From: Chloroflexia bacterium
GTDB lineage: Bacteria; Chloroflexota; Chloroflexia; Thermomicrobiales; JALYUS01
Reading direction: 5' to 3'
Assembly: GCA_025928215.1 (NCBI GenBank)
Contig: JAICJW010000305.1
Location: 1-5,613 of the forward strand
DNA: 5,613 bases
Positions 1 through 3,736 of the stretch are shown piece after piece. Position 1 is the first letter of the stretch; every line of letters begins with the position of its first letter. The notes beneath the pieces are model-generated. The model saw nothing but the letters and a program-made list of their open reading frames with translations. It was not told where the DNA came from and made no database searches. The translations under genes and the position numbers were made by a program.

Positions 1-1
1 C

Positions 2-289
2 TCAACCCATCGCGTCAACGATCATCTCCTTCGCGCGCAACTGATCGAGCAACGCGCCGATTTCCCGCTCGACGGCGGGCGCGTCGGGGAACAGCTCGCG
101 GACTTCACCGGCAATCGCCGCGATCGTATGCGCGCCGTCGCAGCAGTCCCAGATGAATGCGGCGGTCGGATTGAGCGTGATGATCTGCTGCCCCTGCGGG
201 CGGAAAAGCACCATGCTCCCATCCGCGAGCAATTCATCGAGCACCCCGGAGGCCTTGCTTGGGCGCACCGCGTTACTCGTCGTACGCAT
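2..289 (-). CDS. PqqD family protein (RiPP recognition element-like)
   Basis: 95 residues, about the usual size for a stand-alone PqqD-like protein. The recognisable core is a hydrophobic strand region (about 25-38), then LNPTAAFIWDCCDG at 39-52, where the family has L-N-x-T-A-x-x-(I/L)-W-x-x-x-D-G. A helical segment with a conserved-type Leu/Phe pattern and a C-terminal helix (about 70-92, LLDQLRAKEMIVD) follow. Family members are small winged-helix-like domains that bind the leader of a ribosomal peptide and present it to a modifying enzyme, often a radical SAM protein. The start at 289 is fixed by GGAGG (300-296), six bases upstream. Only 30 bases separate it from the candidate peptide gene, so the two are probably co-transcribed with the nucleoside hydrolase. 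The CC pair at 49-50 in the helix is not a family requirement. The partner enzyme is not visible; it may lie left of the window. Family call is good; pathway unknown. Confidence 0.88.
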   Translation of the reverse strand: MRTTSNAVRPSKASGVLDELLADGSMVLFRPQGQQIITLNPTAAFIWDCCDGAHTIAAIAGEVRELFPDAPAVEREIGALLDQLRAKEMIVDAMG

Positions 290-319
290 ACCTCACCTCC
301 CGCCCCTCTCCATCGCCCA

Positions 320-388
320 TTAGCTTTGACAACAGCAGTCCATGGCGACGATGGCGAGGGAGCCGACCACGTTGCTGGCAGTCCTCAA
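320..388 (-). CDS. Candidate 22-residue Cys-rich peptide, possible RiPP precursor
   Basis: A reading frame of 22 codons opens with TTG (388-386) and ends with TAA (322-320). The TTG overlaps the TGA of the nucleoside hydrolase (387-385) as TTGA, an arrangement typical of translational coupling; I see no separate Shine-Dalgarno. The peptide begins (M)RTASNVVGSLAIVA and ends MDCCCQS: a hydrophobic stretch, then three consecutive Cys. Third codon positions are G or C in 17 of the 21 codons after the start, as in the real genes nearby. It lies 30 bases upstream of the PqqD-like gene, where a precursor peptide would be expected, and 22 residues matches the size of known PqqA precursors (about 22-24). 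It has no sequence likeness to PqqA or MftA that I can see. An internal ATG at 343 would give only seven residues. Function as a modified peptide is inference; it could be chance frame or a coupling peptide. Confidence 0.42.
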   Translation of the reverse strand: MRTASNVVGSLAIVAMDCCCQS

Positions 389-1320
389 TCTGTGTACTGC
401 TCGATCGCTTCAAGAAGCATCGTGACGAAGGCGGGAACATTGATATCCATTGCGACATCCGCATTGGGCGGCGCTCCGGTGACACCACTCAGGTCCACAA
501 CGGAGCGACCGGCGGTGTAGGGACCATCCGTTTCAATCGTCACGGCGCACGCCTGAGTCGTGACGATGCCGGGGCGAAGCACCTCCGCCACCGCAATCGG
601 ATCGTGCAGCGGCGCGCCCGCGAAACCGAACTGCTCGCCGTACGCGCGCATGCGGAAATCGAGCATCGCCGCGAAAGCTGTCGCGACCTTCCGGCCCGTG
701 TTTCGCAGGCGCGAGGTGTGCTCCGCCGTGAAGAGCGCGCGATGCGTGACATTCAGTCCAACCATCGTAATTGGCAGGCCGCTCGCGAAAACGATGCGCG
801 CCGCTTCGGGATCGTTGCGGAAGTTCGCTTCGGCGGCGGGCGTCGCGTTCCCCTCGTAGACGCCGCCACCCATCAAGCAGATGTGGGCGATACGCGGCTT
901 CAGTTCGGGATAGAGCAGCAGAAAGAGGGCGATGTTTGGCAGCGGCCCGGTCGGGATAAGCGTCACCGGCTCCGCGCTCTCGCGGACAACCCGCGCGATC
1001 AGGTCCACGGCGGCGATCGGCAGCGGCGCGCGGCCCGCATCCGGCAGCGTCACGCCGCCGAAACCCGTCGCGCCGTGGATGTGCGTGCCGAGCAGAAAGG
1101 GGCGCATGAGGGCGCGATCCGCCCCCCGCGCGACGGGAATGCCATCAATTCCCGCCAGCGCGAGCAGATCGAGCGCATTGCGCGTCGTGTGGATGACGCT
1201 CGTATTCCCACCGACCGTCGTGATTGCCCGCACATCCAGTTCGGGCCGCGCGCAGGCGAGCAGGATACCCGCCGCGTCGTCCACGCCGGGATCGCAATCG
1301 AGCACTACCGGAATCGCCAT
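385..1320 (-). CDS. Inosine/uridine-preferring nucleoside hydrolase family protein
   Basis: 311 residues, the normal length for this family of Ca-dependent N-ribohydrolases, which split nucleosides into base and ribose in salvage. The N-terminus carries the signature LDCDPGVDDA (7-16) with Asp8, Asp10, Asp14 and Asp15. Asp10 would be the catalytic base and, with Asp15, a Ca ligand. GNTS follows near 39, LMGGG in mid-protein, then a ribose-binding NDPEAA-type segment (family VDPEA), and HDPIAVA with His239 and Asp240 near the C-terminal third. The TGPLTN motif reads TGPLPN here (Pro128 for Thr); the family Thr binds Ca through its backbone carbonyl, so activity may survive. The start at 1320 is chosen over an upstream ATG at 1398 because GGAAGGGG lies eight bases before it and homologues begin just before the DxDPGxDD motif. 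Base preference cannot be read from sequence. No signal peptide, so cytoplasmic. The stop overlaps the start of the next small frame. Confidence 0.95.
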   Translation of the reverse strand: MAIPVVLDCDPGVDDAAGILLACARPELDVRAITTVGGNTSVIHTTRNALDLLALAGIDGIPVARGADRALMRPFLLGTHIHGATGFGGVTLPDAGRAPLPIAAVDLIARVVRESAEPVTLIPTGPLPNIALFLLLYPELKPRIAHICLMGGGVYEGNATPAAEANFRNDPEAARIVFASGLPITMVGLNVTHRALFTAEHTSRLRNTGRKVATAFAAMLDFRMRAYGEQFGFAGAPLHDPIAVAEVLRPGIVTTQACAVTIETDGPYTAGRSVVDLSGVTGAPPNADVAMDINVPAFVTMLLEAIEQYTD

Positions 1321-1353
1321 CGCCGTTTCCCCTTCCCTGTCTCGTCCGTGCGT

Positions 1354-1359
1354 ATCATA
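1354..1359 (-). promoter_or_regulatory. Possible -10 box for the nucleoside hydrolase gene
   Basis: TATGAT on the minus strand (five of six to TATAAT) lies 34 bases upstream of the hydrolase start. It would give a short leader of about 27 bases. At 17 bases further upstream the hexamer is CCGTTC, a poor -35 match, so this is weak. If unused, the hydrolase would be read through from the CGNR gene across a 117-base gap that contains a palindrome. Confidence 0.25.
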
Positions 1360-1390
1360 CACGAGGAGTGGCGAGAGAACGGATACGAAT

Positions 1391-1418
1391 GGTGGCACAG
1401 GCTAAAGTCTACGCCACC
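1391..1418. repeat. Decayed copy of dispersed 28-bp palindrome
   Basis: Left arm GGTGGCACAGGCT (1391-1403), two-base loop, right arm AGTCTACGCCACC (1406-1418). The arms pair except for two adjacent A/C mismatches and one G-T wobble. It matches the palindrome at 2524-2551 at 23 of 28 positions, and both copies follow GAAT or GAATC. It sits in the gap between the CGNR gene and the nucleoside hydrolase. It looks like a REP-type intergenic palindrome that has drifted. There is no T-run, so it is not a clear terminator, though it may affect mRNA stability or read-through. Confidence 0.7.
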
Positions 1419-1437
1419 GGGACACGAGCGATGCACC

Positions 1438-2058
1438 TCACGATATAACCGCATGCTGCCGCTCGCGATGGCGGCGGGCCTTCGCGCGGTTGCCGCAGGT
1501 CTCCATGCTGCACCAGCGTCGGCTGCCATTCTTACTCATGTCCAGAAAGAGCCAGCCGCAATCAGACCCGGCGCACTCGTGGACGCGGTGTAATTCCCCG
1601 GCGGTCAGCAGTTCGGCGACCGACCAGAGGACCGGCCGCAGCAGGCTACCGAGCACGGACGGATCGCGCTCCCAAGCCCAGTGAAAATGCCCCTCCACCG
1701 GGACGAGGCGGGCGCGCGCCATCGCCTCCGCAATCGCCGTATTGACCGTCGCCAGATCGTCCGCCGGGGGTGCGGCATCCGCCGCGACCGCGGAGAAGAG
1801 ACGGTAGATCGCTTCGCGGAGCGCGATGGCATGCGCGAATGCCGCGTCCGCGTCCGCCGGATGTCCCGCCGCCACACGCGTGTATTCCGCCGCCTCATCG
1901 CCGGCGATAAGCCCCGCCGCCTCGCTCCACGCGACGAGATCGGTATAGGAACGCAACGCTTCCTCATGCGGCTGCAACGCGGGGCGGTCGCCGAGCGTGT
2001 TGGCAAAATCGAGGCAAAGCCGCCCGGCATCGAACGCAAAATCGTGTGTCGTTTCCAT
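1438..2058 (-). CDS. CGNR zinc-finger / ABATE-domain putative transcription regulator
   Basis: 206 residues, typical for the family. The N-terminal ABATE-type (DUF1470) region starts with FDAGRLCLDFANTLGDR (about 9-25), the usual F-x-G-x-x-C-L-D-F-x-N-T pattern, and continues as an all-helical domain to about 150. The C-terminal zinc finger has Cys162, Cys167, Cys183 and Cys188, the last in CGNR (188-191), followed by a basic tail KARRHRER. That layout fits zinc-dependent DNA binding; the family is annotated as stress-type regulators, but ligands are mostly unknown. The start at 2058 is preferred over an ATG at 2079: AGGAGGGG (2073-2066) lies seven bases before it, and the predicted transcript begins near 2075, downstream of the 2079 codon. 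The gene is transcribed divergently from the small-ORF/DinB block, and the shared control region makes autoregulation or control of that block plausible. It may also lead the nucleoside hydrolase operon. No effector or target is known. Confidence 0.93.
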   Translation of the reverse strand: METTHDFAFDAGRLCLDFANTLGDRPALQPHEEALRSYTDLVAWSEAAGLIAGDEAAEYTRVAAGHPADADAAFAHAIALREAIYRLFSAVAADAAPPADDLATVNTAIAEAMARARLVPVEGHFHWAWERDPSVLGSLLRPVLWSVAELLTAGELHRVHECAGSDCGWLFLDMSKNGSRRWCSMETCGNRAKARRHRERQHAVIS

Positions 2059-2081
2059 GAATAGACCCCTCCTACCCATCC

Positions 2082-2109
2082 ATTATAACCCCTCATCGGC
2101 GGTTGACAA
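2082..2109 (-). promoter_or_regulatory. Sigma-70-type promoter of the CGNR gene
   Basis: On the minus strand, -35 TTGTCA (2109-2104, five of six), a 16-base spacer, and a perfect -10 TATAAT (2087-2082). Transcription should start near 2075, giving a leader of about 17 bases that begins almost at the AGGAGGGG ribosome site. The -35 overlaps the -35 of the opposite promoter. Confidence 0.8.
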
Positions 2110-2131
2110 GTTAGCGATGCGCTGGTACACT
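2103..2131 (+). promoter_or_regulatory. Sigma-70-type promoter of the small-ORF/DinB transcript
   Basis: Perfect -35 TTGACA (2103-2108), a 17-base spacer, and -10 TACACT (2126-2131, four of six) with an upstream TG at 2123-2124 (extended -10). The start should be near 2138, so the leader before the 31-codon frame is about 29 bases and before the 83-residue gene about 120 bases. The -10 is wholly inside a near-palindrome, which suggests repression there. Confidence 0.8.
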
Positions 2132-2139
2132 GTAACCAG
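2122..2139. promoter_or_regulatory. Candidate operator over the plus-strand -10 box
   Basis: CTGGTAC (2122-2128), three bases, then GTAACCAG (2132-2139): inverted arms of seven bases, with one extra A in the right arm. It covers the whole -10 box, so a bound protein would block the plus-strand promoter. The divergent CGNR regulator is the obvious candidate binder, but that is inference; the site could serve a distant regulator or be chance. Confidence 0.4.
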
Positions 2140-2166
2140 TAAAAGTGAATAGGAGGTTAGCAGCGT

Positions 2167-2262
2167 ATGGCGGGGTTTTCCGCCCCGGGAAGGAGCATTT
2201 TCACCGGCTGGTCTCATCTGACGCAGTGGGCGAATCGCCCGGAGAAAGAAGGGTCTCAATGA
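2167..2262 (+). CDS. Possible 31-codon leader ORF coupled to the next gene
   Basis: ATG at 2167 follows a consensus AGGAGG (2151-2156) with a ten-base gap, and sits about 29 bases after the predicted transcript start. The frame runs 31 codons (begins MAGFSAPGRSIFTGW, ends PEKEGSQ) and its TGA (2260-2262) overlaps the ATG of the 83-residue gene as ATGA. That placement suggests a leader peptide that controls translation of the following gene, or a real small protein. A short hairpin, GGCGG (2169-2173) with CCGCC (2180-2184), starts at the last base of the ATG and could damp initiation. G or C fills about 20 of 30 third positions, weaker than neighbouring genes, so coding is uncertain. No run of one amino acid that would point to classical attenuation. 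I recognise no homologue. Confidence 0.42.
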   Translation: MAGFSAPGRSIFTGWSHLTQWANRPEKEGSQ

Positions 2263-2510
2263 GCAACCTGTCGTATGAAATGATGCAGCACTACAGCGAG
2301 GCGATGCGATACAGCGGCCCCGAAGCGACGGGACGGCTCTGGATCGCGGATCGCCTGGCGGAAGCGAACCGCGAGGCATTGATCGCCGAGGCTACCAGTG
2401 GGGCACCCCGTGTGCGGCCCGTGATCCTCTCGCTCGGCGGCTTGCTCGTCCGCCTCGGCACACGGCTGGAAGCGGTCGGCGCGGTGGAGTGCCGCGGCGA
2501 GTACGCGTAA
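2259..2510 (+). CDS. Small conserved-looking protein of unknown function (83 aa)
   Basis: 83 residues from the ATG at 2259, which follows AGAAGGG by five bases. A GTG at 2145 in the same frame would add 38 residues, but it lies seven bases from the predicted transcript start, has no ribosome site, and the added part overlaps the good AGGAGG. The first half is predicted helical and moderately charged (MSNLSYEMMQHYSEAM, then RLWIADRLAEANREALIAEA). The second half is a Pro break followed by an amphipathic helix with Leu/Arg spacing, RPVILSLGGLLVRLGTRLE at 53-71. One Cys near the end. There is no signal peptide and no convincing membrane span, though residues 53-71 could lie on a membrane surface. 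I do not recognise the family. It is probably co-transcribed with the DinB-like gene 64 bases downstream, and its promoter is divergent from a CGNR regulator, so regulated or stress-type expression is likely. Confidence 0.7.
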   Translation: MSNLSYEMMQHYSEAMRYSGPEATGRLWIADRLAEANREALIAEATSGAPRVRPVILSLGGLLVRLGTRLEAVGAVECRGEYA

Positions 2511-2523
2511 GTCATTCTGAATC

Positions 2524-2551
2524 GGTGGCGTAGGCTGTAGCCTACGCCACC
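2524..2551. repeat. 28-bp perfect palindrome, dispersed intergenic repeat
   Basis: GGTGGCGTAGGCT (2524-2536), loop GT, AGCCTACGCCACC (2539-2551): thirteen perfect base pairs, extendable by ATC/GAT outside a one-base bulge. It fills most of the 64-base gap between the 83-residue gene and the DinB-like gene. A related copy lies at 1391-1418. No T-run follows, so on RNA it would be a stable stem rather than a classic terminator. It could protect or partly separate the two halves of the message. REP-like family inferred; no database comparison was possible. Confidence 0.85.
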
Positions 2552-2574
2552 CGATGTGAGAAGGGAGCGCACGA

Positions 2575-3537
2575 ATGGCGGAACCGACGACCAAAGCGGG
2601 GCTACAGGAGCAGGTACGCGCCCAGTTCGCGGCGCTGGATGCGGCGACCGCGCCGATCCTACCGGCCCAGATGGCGGTGCCGGGTGTCAATGGTGCGTGG
2701 TCGGTCAAAGATGAACTCGCGCACCTGACCTTCTGGGACCGCCATCTGCTCGCGCGCCTCCAGCGTATCGCCACGCGCCAACCGCCGAGCGACACCGCGA
2801 TTGACGATGACACCTGGAACCGGCGCTGCTTCGACGCGAACCGCGCCCGCGCGCTCGATGATGTCCTGACAGATCTCTGGCGCGCCCAACAGGGTATCCT
2901 CAACGCGCTGGAGACGGTGCCGGACGCGAACCTCTTCACCGCGGGGGTGCATGGCGCGCCGCTCTGGGAGGCGGTAGATGGGGCGATATGCAGTCATTAT
3001 CCGGAGCACATCGCGCAGATCGAGCGGTGGCGTACACACCATGTTATGCCCCCAACAATGACATCCGACCTCCTCTTCCGCATCGCGGATGGCTATGCCG
3101 CCTGGTCCGCGACGATTGAGGCCGCGCCGCCATGCGAGCTGACACTGCCGAACCTCCACGGCGGCTGGTCCATCAAGGACGAAGTGGCGCATGTGACGTT
3201 CTGGGAGGCGCATGTCCTAACCGTCCTCCGCGCCGTTGGGGCCGGCGAAGCGCCGCCGCACCCGCCATTCGTTGGCGACGCGGCGAAGATCGAGGCGATC
3301 AACGCTGACGTCTTCGCGGCGAGCCAGCAGCGGGGACTGGATGAGGTGCTCGCCGATATGGAACGCACGCACACCGCCTTTGTCCGCGCCGTCTCGGAGC
3401 TGCCGGACGACGCGATCTTCAACGCGCACCACTTCGCGTGGATGAGCGGCGAACCGCTGATGGCCGCCATCGCCGGGGATACCTACGAGCACTATCCGGA
3501 ACACATCCGCAACATCCAACACCGGCACGCGATGTGA
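2575..3537 (+). CDS. Tandem two-domain DinB/ClbS-DfsB-like four-helix-bundle protein
   Basis: 320 residues, about twice the usual 150-170 of this superfamily, because the same domain occurs twice. Domain 1 (about 5-155) has GAWSVKDELAHLTFWDRH around His50 and closes with HYPEHIAQIERWR (His141, His145). Domain 2 (about 160-320) has GGWSIKDEVAHVTFWEAH around His206 and closes with HYPEHIRNIQHRH (His306, His310). Each domain thus keeps one His in helix 2 and an H-x3-H pair in the last helix, matching the metal triad of DinB-fold proteins. Members include thiol-dependent transferases or isomerases and the ClbS/DfsB group; the substrate here is unknown. No signal peptide, so cytoplasmic. AAGGGAG (2561-2567) lies seven bases before the ATG. 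The DNA of the two halves has diverged, so the duplication is old. It probably shares the transcript from 2138, after a strong palindrome. Detoxification or small-thiol chemistry is plausible but only inferred. Confidence 0.88.
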   Translation: MAEPTTKAGLQEQVRAQFAALDAATAPILPAQMAVPGVNGAWSVKDELAHLTFWDRHLLARLQRIATRQPPSDTAIDDDTWNRRCFDANRARALDDVLTDLWRAQQGILNALETVPDANLFTAGVHGAPLWEAVDGAICSHYPEHIAQIERWRTHHVMPPTMTSDLLFRIADGYAAWSATIEAAPPCELTLPNLHGGWSIKDEVAHVTFWEAHVLTVLRAVGAGEAPPHPPFVGDAAKIEAINADVFAASQQRGLDEVLADMERTHTAFVRAVSELPDDAIFNAHHFAWMSGEPLMAAIAGDTYEHYPEHIRNIQHRHAM

Positions 3538-3554
3538 CACTCTCACTCCTGGCC

Positions 3555-3568
3555 CCCGCTTCCGCGGG
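3555..3568 (+). terminator. Weak hairpin after the DinB-like gene
   Basis: CCCGC (3555-3559), loop TTCC, GCGGG (3564-3568), 17 bases after the stop. A short GC stem with only scattered T residues after it, so at best a weak intrinsic terminator. Confidence 0.25.
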
Positions 3569-3576
3569 CGATTCGT

Positions 3577-3606
3577 TTGACAGTGTCGATGGTCACAACC
3601 TATACT
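3577..3606 (+). promoter_or_regulatory. Sigma-70-type promoter of the solute-binding protein gene
   Basis: Perfect -35 TTGACA (3577-3582), an 18-base spacer, and -10 TATACT (3601-3606, five of six). The start should fall near 3613, leaving an untranslated leader of about 124 bases before the GTG at 3737. The binding-protein gene therefore probably has its own message, separate from the DinB-like gene. Confidence 0.75.
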
Positions 3607-3688
3607 CCGCCCGAGTCTGGAACGGTTTGCTACGCGTGGGGCATCTCTCCCGGAAAAGCGGGTACGTCCCCTCCTGGCCGTGTCTGGA

Positions 3689-3715
3689 CGGACGTTTCTC
3701 TCTGAGAGAAATCCG
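3689..3715 (+). promoter_or_regulatory. Leader hairpin just upstream of the solute-binding protein ribosome site
   Basis: TTTCTCT (3695-3701) pairs perfectly with AGAGAAA (3705-3711) across a three-base loop. CGGA (3689-3692) pairs with TCCG (3712-3715) beyond a two-base bulge, giving eleven pairs in all. It ends eight bases before AAGGAGA (3724-3730). A smaller stem CCCG/CGGG (3649-3652, 3659-3662) lies upstream, within flanking GGGG/CCCC that could also pair (3638-3641, 3668-3671). It does not match any riboswitch class I can recall. It may tune translation or mRNA stability. Confidence 0.4.
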
Positions 3716-3736
3716 CAGAGCGCAAGGAGAATCACC

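Noticed and set aside
325..330. TTGACA on the plus strand at 325-330
   Set aside because: No matching -10 box at 16-18 bases and no plus-strand gene downstream; it is part of the candidate peptide frame on the other strand.
265..388. Likeness of the N-termini of the candidate peptide (RTASNVV) and the PqqD-like protein (RTTSNAV)
   Set aside because: Five of seven residues agree, but the DNA matches at only about 15 of 24 bases, so a duplication cannot be claimed; chance is likely.
1321..1398. 26-residue N-terminal extension of the nucleoside hydrolase (ATG at 1398)
   Set aside because: No ribosome site, it runs into the palindrome region, and the family starts just before the DxDPGxDD motif; the ATG at 1320 has GGAAGGGG.
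259..1593. 444-residue open frame on the plus strand opposite the nucleoside hydrolase
   Set aside because: It is Arg/His-rich low-order sequence with no recognisable domain, and it lies antisense to a gene with clear catalytic motifs. In GC-rich DNA such shadow frames are common.
2145..2258. 38-residue N-terminal extension of the 83-residue protein (GTG at 2145)
   Set aside because: Nearly leaderless relative to the predicted transcript start, no ribosome site of its own, and it overlaps the AGGAGG used by the 31-codon frame.
2256..2939. 227-residue minus-strand frame across the small gene and DinB-like gene
   Set aside because: Arg/Ser-rich shadow of two plus-strand frames; it crosses the intergenic palindrome and has no domain.
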